64,000 nucleotides of DNA, from positions 176,710 to 240,709 of the forward strand of contig JAGAOZ010000005.1 in NCBI GenBank assembly GCA_017623505.1, read 5' to 3'. The translations under genes were made by a program, and so were the position numbers. The DNA comes from Alistipes sp. GTDB lineage: Bacteria; Bacteroidota; Bacteroidia; Bacteroidales; Rikenellaceae. The first letter of the stretch is position 1; each line of letters begins with the position of its first letter. Positions 45,189-54,394 of this stretch are shown here, in pieces. The notes under the pieces are model-generated. The model made no database searches. It worked only from the letters and a program-made list of their open reading frames with translations, and had not been told where the DNA came from.

Positions 45189-46553
45189 TTAGTCGTTAGT
45201 TGGCTTTGGAGCATTGTTATCCGGCGCAGGAGCGGACTTCTCTTCATGGTGGCGCATAGGACGTCGATTGCCTCTGCCACGACCTCTGTCACGACGCTCG
45301 CCGCGGTTGGCGTTGTTCTCGCTCTTGGCCTTCTGCTCCGCCTTGTGGTTGTCGTTTGCAGTAGCCGACTCAGCAGCCTCAGCCGAGGTGGATTCAGCCT
45401 TGCGATTATCACGATTCTTGTTGCGATTCTTATTGCGGCGACGTTTCGTCTGCTCCTTATCGAAGCGAGTGATGCTATCCTCCTCGGTGCGGAATGTAGG
45501 CTCCTCGTTCTTAGGCATATCGTCCTTGTCAATAAGTGACTCAACCTTGTGTCCGGCACGATTCATGGCGATAATCTCTCGCACGCGGGATGTCGGAATA
45601 GTGATAAGATTGGACATAGTCTCCTTGCTACTGCTGAAGGACATCTTATGTGCGAGAATATCGGTCTTGACCAAGTAGTACTCGCCATCCATAGCCTGCA
45701 AAGGCTCTCGTAGACGTGGGATAGTCTGTCGAGCATCGGCATACACGTCGTATTCGTACATCAAACAGCACTTCAGCTTTGAGCACTGACCAGCCAACTT
45801 CAACGGGTTGAGTGATATATCCTGAACACGTGCAGCATTGGTCGTGACACTCGAAAAATTAGATATCCATGAGGCACAACACAGCTCACGTCCGCAAGCT
45901 CCGATACCTCCGATACGACCAGCCTCCTGACGTGCTCCAATCTGCTTCATCTCGATACGGATGTGGAAACGCTCGGCAAAAACCTTAATCAACTCGCGGA
46001 AATCGACACGACCCTCGGCAATGTAGTAGAAGATAGCCTTGACCTTATCGCCTTGGTACTCCACATCACCAATCTTCATATCCAAACCCATCTCGGCAGC
46101 AATCTGACGCGACTGAATCATCGTGTCGTGCTCCAAGGCAATAGCCTCCTGCCAACGCTCAATATCGTAAGGACGGGCCTTGCGATAGATTTTTTTATAT
46201 TCGCCGTTAAAAGGTGTAAAACCGATGCGCTTAATCTGCTTGGCAACCATATCACTGGTGAGCGATATGATACCTATATCGTGGCCCGGAGAGGCCTCGA
46301 CAGCAACAATATCACCTCGCTTGAGCTGAAGATTATTGACGTTACGGTAGTATGAGCGTCGTGTATTCTTGAATCGAACCTCGAAAATATCCGTCGGAAT
46401 ATTGTCGGGATACTCCTCCAACCAAGGCGTCTCATGAAGTTTATAACAGCCCTCAACAGGTGTAGCAGATAGCTCATCTCCACAGTCACAGGCGATAAAT
46501 CCGCGTCCCGGTTCCGGGGTGTGTTTCTTATTGCAGTTATTATCGTTACTCAT
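45189..46553 (-). CDS. ricT: PSP1/RicT domain protein
   Basis: 454 residues. The PSP1 domain (about 55-250) has the cysteine set GIGACGRELCCASW and GQCSKLKCCL that in Bacillus RicT helps bind an iron-sulfur cluster in a complex controlling RNase Y and development. RicA and RicF are not seen here. The C-terminal 110 residues or so are rich in Arg, Lys, Asn and Glu and probably disordered; they may bind RNA. It is first of the ricT-gldH-trmB run. In Bacteroidota ricT often lies next to gldH. Confidence 0.9.
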   Translation of the reverse strand: MSNDNNCNKKHTPEPGRGFIACDCGDELSATPVEGCYKLHETPWLEEYPDNIPTDIFEVRFKNTRRSYYRNVNNLQLKRGDIVAVEASPGHDIGIISLTSDMVAKQIKRIGFTPFNGEYKKIYRKARPYDIERWQEAIALEHDTMIQSRQIAAEMGLDMKIGDVEYQGDKVKAIFYYIAEGRVDFRELIKVFAERFHIRIEMKQIGARQEAGRIGGIGACGRELCCASWISNFSSVTTNAARVQDISLNPLKLAGQCSKLKCCLMYEYDVYADARQTIPRLREPLQAMDGEYYLVKTDILAHKMSFSSSKETMSNLITIPTSRVREIIAMNRAGHKVESLIDKDDMPKNEEPTFRTEEDSITRFDKEQTKRRRNKNRNKNRDNRKAESTSAEAAESATANDNHKAEQKAKSENNANRGERRDRGRGRGNRRPMRHHEEKSAPAPDNNAPKPTND

Positions 46554-46613
46554 CTTAAGTATGTTCTTTCAATCTTAGTGAAGAAAAATTTTTGTAAAGA
46601 TAGCAATTTTTCT

Positions 46614-48011
46614 TTAATTTCCTATCTCTTTCTCCAATCGTTTTATCGTGCGGTTGGCACGCAGTATAGTACAGAGGGCTACGGTAGAGAGGCCCAACGT
46701 AAGAGCGACAATCAAACCTATCGGTCCCATATCCAACTCAAAGGCAAAAAGCCAACCGGCAGGAATGGTAATGACAAGGTAGGCCAAAAAGACAATAGGA
46801 ATGATGATTTTAACATCTTGCAAACCTCGTAATATGCTGATAGAGAGGGCCTGCAGACAATCCGACACTTGGAAAAGAGCAATCACGACAAGCATTCCTG
46901 AGGCAAGTTCGATGACTTGCTGATTGGTGGTAAAAAGAGCAGGTATTGCTGTGCGGAAGATAACATACATAGTTGCTACACTCAAAACCCAGCAAAGCCC
47001 CATCTGGTAGGCGGCACGAGTGGTCTTGCGTAGGTTGCCAAAATCTCGTCTTCCGTAGATGTGGGAGCAGAGGATGGTGGTCGCAGAGCCAATAGCGATG
47101 ACAATCATAAAGGTTAGATTCATCATGTTGGTACCAATCTGGTAGGCGCTGACTGCCGTTGCTCCGAAAATCAGCACGACGATATTGGCTGCTACAAAGG
47201 CGAGCGACTCCATAAACATCTGGAAGGCGATAGGCACTCCGAGCTGAAGCAGATTCCAGCAGATGCGTATGCGTAGCAGAGAGCGTGATAAGATGCCTTG
47301 GGTGTATGCCTTGAATTGTGGTGTCAGGAAGAAATATAGACAGATTGCAAGGCTCATTACAACACGTGAGATAAGTGTAGCCCAACCAGCACCTACGGCA
47401 CCCATCTCCTCAAAGCCTAAGCGACCGAAGATAAGTAGCCAATTAAGGAAGATATTGAGTAGGTTGCTTGTGATGATGACAATCATAGCAATACGAGTAT
47501 TGCCTACACCTTCGAGAAATTGCTTGATGGCGTAGAAAATCATCATCGGAAACATTCCCCAAACAAGTGTGTCGTAGTAGGGTAATGATAGGGAGATAAC
47601 ATCGTTGATAGAGCTATCGCTACTATCTTGCAGCATAAACTGACCTATCAGACCAATTGTAGGGCGGATAGCCATCAAAATAAAAGTGGTGAGGATGCCG
47701 ATAATGCCGTAGAGGACAATGCCGTTTTGAAGCAATGTCTTACAGTGACCGCTATTTCCCTTAGCAAAGTGTTCTCCCACAAGAGGAGTGAGTCCGAAAG
47801 AGATACCCATTGCCGCGATAAAGACAAGGAAAAAGACACTTGAGCCAAACGAGACGGCTGCGAGTGGAATGGGGTCGTCTCCTCCATAGTGACCTACCAT
47901 AGCTGTATCGGCTAACTGAACGGTAATCTGACCAACCTGTGATAGTATAACAGGGAACGCCAGCCGAAGGTTTGCTTTATAGAAAGGTTTGTATTGTTGT
48001 AACAGACTCAT
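46614..48011 (-). CDS. MATE family efflux transporter
   Basis: 465 residues from the ATG at 48011. There are twelve predicted membrane helices in two six-helix halves, with the MATE N-terminal pattern FPVILSQVGQITVQLADTAMVGHYG. It exports drugs or metabolites against a Na+ or H+ gradient. The frame is open 85 codons further upstream but that part is A+T-rich, lacks homology and includes the promoter, so it is not used. A -7 box TACCTTTG lies on the - strand at 48027-48020, only about 9 bp before the start. The ricT gene begins 60 bp downstream. Confidence 0.9.
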   Translation of the reverse strand: MSLLQQYKPFYKANLRLAFPVILSQVGQITVQLADTAMVGHYGGDDPIPLAAVSFGSSVFFLVFIAAMGISFGLTPLVGEHFAKGNSGHCKTLLQNGIVLYGIIGILTTFILMAIRPTIGLIGQFMLQDSSDSSINDVISLSLPYYDTLVWGMFPMMIFYAIKQFLEGVGNTRIAMIVIITSNLLNIFLNWLLIFGRLGFEEMGAVGAGWATLISRVVMSLAICLYFFLTPQFKAYTQGILSRSLLRIRICWNLLQLGVPIAFQMFMESLAFVAANIVVLIFGATAVSAYQIGTNMMNLTFMIVIAIGSATTILCSHIYGRRDFGNLRKTTRAAYQMGLCWVLSVATMYVIFRTAIPALFTTNQQVIELASGMLVVIALFQVSDCLQALSISILRGLQDVKIIIPIVFLAYLVITIPAGWLFAFELDMGPIGLIVALTLGLSTVALCTILRANRTIKRLEKEIGN

Positions 48012-48127
48012 AACGGCGGCAAAGGTAGTGAAAAATGGTGGAATTGTTACAAATGAAAAATATTTTATGCAATATGCGAAAAAAGAACGTATAGTGATAT
48101 ATGTTTGGTCTAAAAGTACACATATTA

Positions 48128-48157
48128 TTGTAAATTGGAATATAATTTCTAATTTTG
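48128..48157 (+). promoter_or_regulatory. Promoter for the AraC-family regulator
   Basis: TTG (48128-48130), a 19-bp spacer and TAATTTTG (48150-48157), about 41 bp before the gene. It points away from the MATE gene, so the two are divergently transcribed from a 187-bp gap. Confidence 0.68.
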
Positions 48158-48198
48158 TTGGTGTAATAGTATAAATAAGTATACAACCTAATATAATT

Positions 48199-49095
48199 AT
48201 GATACGATATTTTAGTGCTTTCCCTAACTTGCAAGAGAAGGAAGGGGTTACATTCTTGGAAAACACGATGGCGATATTACGCTATTCGAAAATTGCCCAA
48301 AGTAGAGAGTTTAATAATGTCAAGGAGCTGCAGACGCCACATAAGTTCGACTATTTTGTCATTACACATATCATCGCCGGAGAGGCTCGATGGAAGATTG
48401 ATATGGTTGATTATCAGTTTGAACGCGGTAGTCGATATATGGTTAGAATAGCTCCGGGACAGATTATATCAATATCGGATGTGAGTGACGACTTTGACGC
48501 CTATATAATGTTGATGTCGAATGATTTTCTGGAGTCCTTGATGATGTATATGGGTAATGATTTGTCGTTCCGTGGCGCTTTGACAGAGGTGGTAAAGATT
48601 GTGGAGAACAACGAAACGCACAATATCGAGATGATGATTCGAGTGATGTCCAACATCATTAACGACAAGGATAATCCATATCGAAGAAAGGTGCTTGAAC
48701 ATGTGCTGATGGCTATATTTTATGGCTCAGAGCATGCCAGAGCGACTATAATTGAGGAAAAGAAACCTCGTACGAGTGCGGATGTTATAACGTTTAAGTT
48801 CTTGCAAGAGGTAAAGGCAAACTTCCGTAAGGAGCGACAACTCGGTTTTTACTCCGAGCGGTTGTGTATAACGCCACGTTATCTGTCACGTGTAGTGAGA
48901 GAGGTGACGGGTTATTCGGCGGCTGAGTGGATAGAGCGTTATGTGGTGTTGGAGGCTCGTGCTTTGCTTAAATCAACAAATATGACGATTCAGCAGATTA
49001 GTGATGAACTTAATTTCCCATCGCAGACCTTCTTTGGAAAGTATTTCAAACGAAGAGCCGGTATGTCGCCTAAGGAGTATCGAAGGATTGGGTAG
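48199..49095 (+). CDS. AraC family transcriptional regulator
   Basis: 298 residues. The N-terminal part (about 1-190) resembles the cupin-like sensing region of AraC proteins (RWKIDMVDYQFERGSRYMVR). The C-terminal HTH_18 domain (about 200-298) has both helix-turn-helix motifs (YSERLCITPRYLSRVVREVT and TIQQISDELNFPSQTFFGKY) and ends MSPKEYRRIG. It controls a nearby gene or operon; the divergent MATE gene and the GH78 gene that converges on it are candidates. The inducer is not known. Confidence 0.9.
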   Translation: MIRYFSAFPNLQEKEGVTFLENTMAILRYSKIAQSREFNNVKELQTPHKFDYFVITHIIAGEARWKIDMVDYQFERGSRYMVRIAPGQIISISDVSDDFDAYIMLMSNDFLESLMMYMGNDLSFRGALTEVVKIVENNETHNIEMMIRVMSNIINDKDNPYRRKVLEHVLMAIFYGSEHARATIIEEKKPRTSADVITFKFLQEVKANFRKERQLGFYSERLCITPRYLSRVVREVTGYSAAEWIERYVVLEARALLKSTNMTIQQISDELNFPSQTFFGKYFKRRAGMSPKEYRRIG

Positions 49096-49140
49096 GGTTC
49101 TCTAATAAGGCTCTTTCGGAATCTGCCTTCCCAGATAGAA

Positions 49141-49180
49141 AAGGGGCTGTCCAACAAGTGTTGTTGCGACAGCCCTTTCT
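49141..49180. terminator. Intrinsic terminator between the AraC and GH78 genes
   Basis: AGGGGCTGTC (49142-49151) pairs with GACAGCCCTT (49168-49177), extended inside by CAACAA/TTGTTG with one bulged base, then TCTGTG. It is of the same family as the hairpins at 11908 and 26000. Confidence 0.82.
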
Positions 49181-49183
49181 GTG

Positions 49184-51850
49184 TTATTTATATTGTGGAG
49201 CTTTGAAACGGAACTCTTTGACGGTGCCTGTGCCTTGCAGGGTTTGTTGCTGCTCGCCTATGTAGAGCGTGGCGGTGGTGTTCTGGGGAACGACAACCTG
49301 AAGGATAACCTGCTCGCCATCACGCTCCCATGAGGAGCTAATCTTGCCCTTGACAGAGTGGAATGAGCCCTTTGCCCACTGAAGACCATCAGGGAAATGT
49401 GGGCGGATAATGATGTGCTCAAAACCAGGTTTTGCACTATCGTAGTTAATGCCTACCAAATCGTTTTGGAACCAGGCGGCAATGTCGCCGAAGAAGACGT
49501 GGTTGGCTGATGAGTCGCGGAAATCGGGACGTATAATCCATGTCTCAAGAGGTGTGGTAAAACCTTGCTCAATCCAATTGCCCCAAGATGGCGTTTTGGT
49601 CTGTGTGGCAAGGCGGTAAGCTGTATCCACATAACCGTATTTGACAAGCATACGCAATGCATATTTGCTACCCAATAGTCCGAAGTCACAGACGTAGCCA
49701 TCCTCAACGACGGTACGGTTGAGTTGTGCTGCCACCTTATCCTCTAAGCCCTCAGGAACGATGCCGAGAGCCAAAGGTAATGCTTGAGCCGTAGTGCGAC
49801 CGATAGAGTAGATGCCACTTTGCTTGTCAAGATATTTTTCGTTGATAAGTTGGCGCAGAGCGGCAGCCTTCTGGTGGTAGAGGGTGGCGTCTTTGCCTAA
49901 GAGCTCCGCAAAACGCGCCATAAGGGTATAGTCGCGGTAGTAGTAGCAGGTTACAACATACTCCGATGGCGTGATGGTCTGATAGTAGCACCAGTCGCCC
50001 AAACCATAGGTTACTGTGCCCTCATCATTCTCGCGACGGGCGAGATACTGAAGGTAACGTTCGGCAGTAGGGTATATCTTCTCAATGGCGCGAGTGTCGC
50101 CATAGTAGTTATACATAGCAAATGGTACCTCGAAGATAACAGCATCCCATACTGCACCAATCCAATCGGCGTAACCCCAATCGGTGCCGGGGATAACTCC
50201 AGAAATGGAGCCGTCGGGACGCTGATTGTCGATAATATCGTCAATCCACTTCTCGTAGACAAGAAGTGCATCGTAGTTGGTAAATGCGATGTCTATGCTG
50301 ACGTGGGCATCTGCCGTCCAACCATTCTTCTCGCGCTGAGGACAGTCGGTAGGGATGCCGTGCAGGTTGTTGAGGTAGCCACGACGAATTGCCTGCCAGA
50401 GCTTGTTAAAGAGCTCGTTCGAAGAGTCGAACTCTCCCACAGACTTCACATCGCTGTGGATATAGTGAGCTGTAAGAGAATTTTCATCAAGCTCAATAGG
50501 ACGGTCTGCCTTGATGGACACATACTGAAAACCGTTGTAATGGAAGCGAGGTGTGAAACTCTCTTTGCCATTGCCGCGAAGAGTGTAGCGGTCGGTTTGG
50601 AATGCTGCATCGCCAACAGGGTGAGAGTAGATGGCGATATTACCCATCTCAAGCGTTGAGTCCGCCTTGAGTAGTTCGCCGTGCAACATCTCGATTTGCG
50701 TGCCCTCTTCTCCCTCGATATTCAGTGTACATACTCCGGCAATATTGGCAGGGAAATAGAACATGTATTCTCTATCAGAGATGCGTTTTACACGCTTTGG
50801 TCGGAAGCTCTCGCTGGAGCGGATAGGAGGCATCTGCTGTGCTATAAGCAGTGGCGAAGGGGCATCGACAACCTGTGCCGCAGCATAAGTGCTATCGTCA
50901 AATGATGCGCTATGCCAACCGTCAATCTGCTTGCGGGCGTCTACTATGTCACCGGCGTAGATGACATTGCCTAAAACCTCGCCCGTAGCGCACTTCCAGC
51001 TCTCGTCCGAGCATACAACATCGTGTGAGCCGTCGGCATAGAAAAGGTGTAGCTCACAAATCATACGAGGACGATTACGCCAACGAGCACGCTCATATTG
51101 CCAAACGGTCATACCTGTATATTCATTGTAGAAGCCATTGCCGAGGGTGGCTGAGATAACATTATCGCCGGCAGTGAGCAGTGTTGTAACATCGTGTACA
51201 AGGTAGAGATTACGCTTATCGTAATGGGTGAAACCCGGGTTCATCCAATCTTTAGCGATAGGTGTGCCGTTGATTTGAGCATCGTAATAGCCCGCAGCAC
51301 TGATATACAGATAGGCTCGCTCAACAGATTCGCCTGCGGAAAACTCCTTGCGCAGCATCGGAGCAGGGCGATAATCTTTATTGTGTGAGTCGGTAATCCA
51401 CTTTGCAGACCACTTTTGACCATGAAGATATGCCGTAGCAAACCATGCAACATCGGAGGTGGCTACGCGACGCCCCTTTTCGTCAAAGACACTCACCTGC
51501 CAGCAATAGCGTGTGTGAGAAGCCAACTTATCGGTTGGAATCTCAATGAATGGGAGTGCGGTTTGCTCTTTATAGACAATCAACGAACGGTCAGCCTTAG
51601 CCAGTGCGCGCTCATTGTCAGCGATGCGTACTTCGACGGAGTGTTGCGTAAAGGCTTTATCTTTGGTTGATGAGTAGTCCCATGTAAGGCGAATGCTTTG
51701 ACCGTCAATGGTAAGTGGCTCTACGGCATATTCGCAACGGGGATTCTCAATTTTAATGCCCTTGCACGCGAGGCTCTCAGCTGAAAAGAGTGTGACTGAA
51801 AGCAGAATAGCGAAGGCTATAATACAACGTTTAGAGAGGTGATTGTTCAT
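49184..51850 (-). CDS. Glycoside hydrolase family 78 alpha-L-rhamnosidase
   Basis: About 888 residues with a signal peptide (ending SAESLAC; a lipoprotein is possible). In order: an N-terminal Ig-like domain (about 30-140), two beta-sandwich domains (rhamnosidase N and concanavalin-like, about 145-440), the (alpha/alpha)6 catalytic barrel (about 445-780) with GIPTDCPQREKNGWTADAHV, which carries the acid residues, and a C-terminal beta domain. It removes terminal L-rhamnose from plant pectin or other glycans. The ATG at 51850 is chosen because the signal peptide starts there. It is 103 bp downstream of the sugar isomerase-like gene on the same strand, with a terminator between, so it is probably a separate transcript. 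Confidence 0.92.
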   Translation of the reverse strand: MNNHLSKRCIIAFAILLSVTLFSAESLACKGIKIENPRCEYAVEPLTIDGQSIRLTWDYSSTKDKAFTQHSVEVRIADNERALAKADRSLIVYKEQTALPFIEIPTDKLASHTRYCWQVSVFDEKGRRVATSDVAWFATAYLHGQKWSAKWITDSHNKDYRPAPMLRKEFSAGESVERAYLYISAAGYYDAQINGTPIAKDWMNPGFTHYDKRNLYLVHDVTTLLTAGDNVISATLGNGFYNEYTGMTVWQYERARWRNRPRMICELHLFYADGSHDVVCSDESWKCATGEVLGNVIYAGDIVDARKQIDGWHSASFDDSTYAAAQVVDAPSPLLIAQQMPPIRSSESFRPKRVKRISDREYMFYFPANIAGVCTLNIEGEEGTQIEMLHGELLKADSTLEMGNIAIYSHPVGDAAFQTDRYTLRGNGKESFTPRFHYNGFQYVSIKADRPIELDENSLTAHYIHSDVKSVGEFDSSNELFNKLWQAIRRGYLNNLHGIPTDCPQREKNGWTADAHVSIDIAFTNYDALLVYEKWIDDIIDNQRPDGSISGVIPGTDWGYADWIGAVWDAVIFEVPFAMYNYYGDTRAIEKIYPTAERYLQYLARRENDEGTVTYGLGDWCYYQTITPSEYVVTCYYYRDYTLMARFAELLGKDATLYHQKAAALRQLINEKYLDKQSGIYSIGRTTAQALPLALGIVPEGLEDKVAAQLNRTVVEDGYVCDFGLLGSKYALRMLVKYGYVDTAYRLATQTKTPSWGNWIEQGFTTPLETWIIRPDFRDSSANHVFFGDIAAWFQNDLVGINYDSAKPGFEHIIIRPHFPDGLQWAKGSFHSVKGKISSSWERDGEQVILQVVVPQNTTATLYIGEQQQTLQGTGTVKEFRFKAPQYK

Positions 51851-51881
51851 TATATTAATATGGTTTTGGATATTACTTTGG

Positions 51882-51889
51882 CAAATATA
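51882..51889 (-). promoter_or_regulatory. Putative -7 box for the GH78 gene
   Basis: TATATTTG on the - strand, about 31 bp before the ATG at 51850. The -33 region overlaps the upstream terminator and shows no clear TTTG. Confidence 0.45.
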
Positions 51890-51895
51890 AGAAAA

Positions 51896-51924
51896 AATCC
51901 GCATCTTTTCTATGGATGCGGATT
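51896..51924 (-). terminator. Intrinsic terminator of the isomerase-like gene
   Basis: A perfect 10-bp stem AATCCGCATC with GATGCGGATT. On the - strand it is followed by TTTTTTC. Confidence 0.88.
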
Positions 51925-51953
51925 AGTTTATTTTAGGGATATTGCTACTTGCT

Positions 51954-52898
51954 CTACTTGAGTAGCTCGTCACGCATAGGCTTGAGATACTCAACGCTCA
52001 TCTTGATACACTCCATAGGAGTCTTCTCCATACTTGGCTGATCCTGCTCAACGACAATCCACTTACAGCCAGACTCGTCCGCTGCATTAAGCAAAGCCTG
52101 TATATCCTGCACACCCTGACCCAATGGACGGAACTCGAATGTAGGCTTAGCAGCCTCCTCGGTAGCTTTCTCATCGCCAATGAGCTCATAAGGGGTGCCC
52201 TCCTGCTCGCCCTCAACATAGTAATCCTTGAAGTGCAAAACAGGTGTACGACCAGAGTATTTCAAAATGTACTTCACAGGGTCATAGCCCGCATATTTTA
52301 CCCAGCACAAATCCAACTCTGTCTGCAACAAATCCTCAGGAACCCAAGCGTACATAAAATCCAAACCCGGCTCCTTGTGCTTCATACCAGAGTCAATAAG
52401 CTTGAACTCAAAATCGTGGTTGTGATAAAGAAGAGTGATGCCCGCATCCTTAGCCTGCTGGCCCAAAATCTTCAAATCGTCAAGGAAAGCCATATACTGC
52501 TCACCGTCGGGTTGGTGCTCAGGACCTACCCAAGGTACGGCGATATACTCACAACCGATGGTCTTATAGTCGCTGATAACCTTGTCCATGTCTGCTAACA
52601 TCTCGTTGAAAGGAACGTGAGCAGAGACAGCAGTGAGGCCTAACTCCTTACACCAAGCCTTCACCTGCTCAGGTGTGTGGCCATACAAACCTGCGAACTC
52701 CACACCTTCGTAGCCCATATCCTTAACAGCCTTCAATGTGCCGTAGAAATCTTTCTCCAAGTCGCCACGAACACTGTATAGCTGAACGGCAACTTTAATT
52801 CTCTTTTCAGGTACTTGCTTCTTTGGAGCCTCTCCTCCGCAAGAAAACAGCATCAGAGCGCATACAGCGACTGATAGCATCGATACTAATTTTTTCAT
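51954..52898 (-). CDS. Sugar phosphate isomerase/epimerase-like (xylose isomerase TIM-barrel) lipoprotein
   Basis: 314 residues with lipobox LMLFSC (Cys20), so it acts outside the inner membrane. It has the xylose isomerase-like TIM barrel of the AP_endonuc_2 family: IKVAVQLYSVRGDLEKDFYG at the start, then GYEGVEFAGLYG, TLLYHNHDFEFK and LDLCWVKYAG. Family members isomerise or epimerise sugars; some act on 3-keto sugars together with DUF1080 and Gfo/Idh/MocA proteins. The reaction here is not shown. A promoter on the - strand lies at 52969-52940, so it does not depend on the NhaC gene. Confidence 0.85.
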   Translation of the reverse strand: MKKLVSMLSVAVCALMLFSCGGEAPKKQVPEKRIKVAVQLYSVRGDLEKDFYGTLKAVKDMGYEGVEFAGLYGHTPEQVKAWCKELGLTAVSAHVPFNEMLADMDKVISDYKTIGCEYIAVPWVGPEHQPDGEQYMAFLDDLKILGQQAKDAGITLLYHNHDFEFKLIDSGMKHKEPGLDFMYAWVPEDLLQTELDLCWVKYAGYDPVKYILKYSGRTPVLHFKDYYVEGEQEGTPYELIGDEKATEEAAKPTFEFRPLGQGVQDIQALLNAADESGCKWIVVEQDQPSMEKTPMECIKMSVEYLKPMRDELLK

Positions 52899-52939
52899 AA
52901 TGTGGTTTATTTTATACGTTACTGATTATTCTATGAAGA

Positions 52940-52969
52940 CAAATTTACGATTATTTTTTGATAAAACAA
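52940..52969 (-). promoter_or_regulatory. Promoter for the isomerase-like lipoprotein gene
   Basis: On the - strand: TTG (52969-52967), a 19-bp spacer and TAAATTTG (52947-52940). The ATG is about 42 bp downstream. Confidence 0.65.
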
Positions 52970-52978
52970 TACGTCGTT

Positions 52979-54292
52979 TTATTTCTTGTTGTAGCGTGGC
53001 CACTGGATAATGATAGCCAGCAGGGCACAAGCTCCCATAATCATAGGGTAGTATAGGTATGGGATAATCTCTGCGGTAGAGATACTGCCGGAAACACCCT
53101 CCGATGCTATGCCTGCGGCTATGAGTAACTGCGCTCCGTAGGGCAGTAAACCTTGCGCAAAGCATGAGAAGGTATCCATAATACTCGCCGCACGACGTGC
53201 CGAGATACCAAACCGTTGGGCAATATCGCGTACAATAGGGCCGACAGAGATGATGGCTACGGTGTTGTTAGCGGTACAGATGTCGGCAAATGTGACCAGA
53301 CCGGCGATGGAAAACTCCGCTCCACGACGAGACTTTGTGCGGGACGTGATAGCAGAGATGATATAGTCAAAGCCACCGTTATATCGAATCATCTCAAGCA
53401 TACCACCTGCAATCATTGTAATAACAATCAACTCTCCCATAGAACTGATGCCCTCGCCCATAGCCGAGAACCAACCAATAAGCGAAATTTGGCACGAGGC
53501 AATGCCGATAATGCCCGATGAAAGGATGCCGATGACCAATACCGAGAGAACATTTACACCGCAGAACGCAGCAACCAAGACCAAAATGTATGGTAGGATA
53601 ATGTACCACGTAGCAGCAGAGGTCACAACTGCCGAGGTGTCAAAGTCCCAATTGTTAGAGAAAATATAAATTAATAAGGTGGCTAACGCTGCCGGTGCAA
53701 CGATGATAAAATTAGTGCGGAACTTATCCCTCATATTACAGCCTTGAGTGCTTGTGGCAGCGATGGTTGTGTCGGAAATAAATGATAGATTGTCGCCAAA
53801 CAGTGCTCCGCCAATGACAATGGCGACCATCCAACCTAAACTACAACCCGTTTGCTCGGCAATGGAGGCGGCGATGGGTGTTAGTGTGGCAATAGTACCG
53901 ACGGAGGTGCCAATCGAAAGGGCGATAAGGCAGGCTGCGATAAAGATGCCGGCAGGTAGGAAATCTGCCGGAATAGCACTCATAATAAGAGCAACGGTGG
54001 CATCGACAGCTCCCATAGCCTTAGTGGAGTTAGAGAATGCTCCGGCAAGGATGAAAATCCATATCATCCACATAATATTCATGTCGGTAGCACCCTTAGT
54101 ATAGACGCCTATGCGCTCTGTAAGAGGTGTGCGGCGGGTCATGACAATAGCAACCATAGAGGCAAACAGACCTGCAACAACGATAGGCATATCGGCAGCA
54201 TTATCAGCCAACAACGTGCCGAGGATATATGTACCCAAAAAGACTATGAGTGGCAATAGCGTAAAAAAGCCACCCTTTCTGATGTTTCCCAT
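52979..54292 (-). CDS. NhaC family Na+/H+ antiporter
   Basis: 437 residues with about eleven membrane helices. NhaC family features include GTSVGTIATLTPIAASIAEQ, the GGALFGDNLSFISDTTIAA motif with conserved acid and polar residues used for ion exchange, and a C-terminal GLLPYGAQLLIAAGIA. It extrudes Na+ in exchange for H+, or moves an organic acid or amine as some relatives do. A -7 box TATCTTTG lies on the - strand at 54336-54329. The large hybrid sensor gene ends 102 bp upstream of it. Confidence 0.9.
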   Translation of the reverse strand: MGNIRKGGFFTLLPLIVFLGTYILGTLLADNAADMPIVVAGLFASMVAIVMTRRTPLTERIGVYTKGATDMNIMWMIWIFILAGAFSNSTKAMGAVDATVALIMSAIPADFLPAGIFIAACLIALSIGTSVGTIATLTPIAASIAEQTGCSLGWMVAIVIGGALFGDNLSFISDTTIAATSTQGCNMRDKFRTNFIIVAPAALATLLIYIFSNNWDFDTSAVVTSAATWYIILPYILVLVAAFCGVNVLSVLVIGILSSGIIGIASCQISLIGWFSAMGEGISSMGELIVITMIAGGMLEMIRYNGGFDYIISAITSRTKSRRGAEFSIAGLVTFADICTANNTVAIISVGPIVRDIAQRFGISARRAASIMDTFSCFAQGLLPYGAQLLIAAGIASEGVSGSISTAEIIPYLYYPMIMGACALLAIIIQWPRYNKK

Positions 54293-54394
54293 AACTAACC
54301 TAATTTATAGAACATCCCTAAATTTTGGACAAAGATACACATTGTTGCGTTATATGAGGCTCTCAGCATTAAAAAATATTATGAGCAGAGCCGG

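Noticed and set aside
48012..48266. N-terminal extension of the MATE protein by 85 codons
   Set aside because: A+T-rich, no homology to MATE proteins, and it includes the likely promoter and part of the divergent regulator gene.
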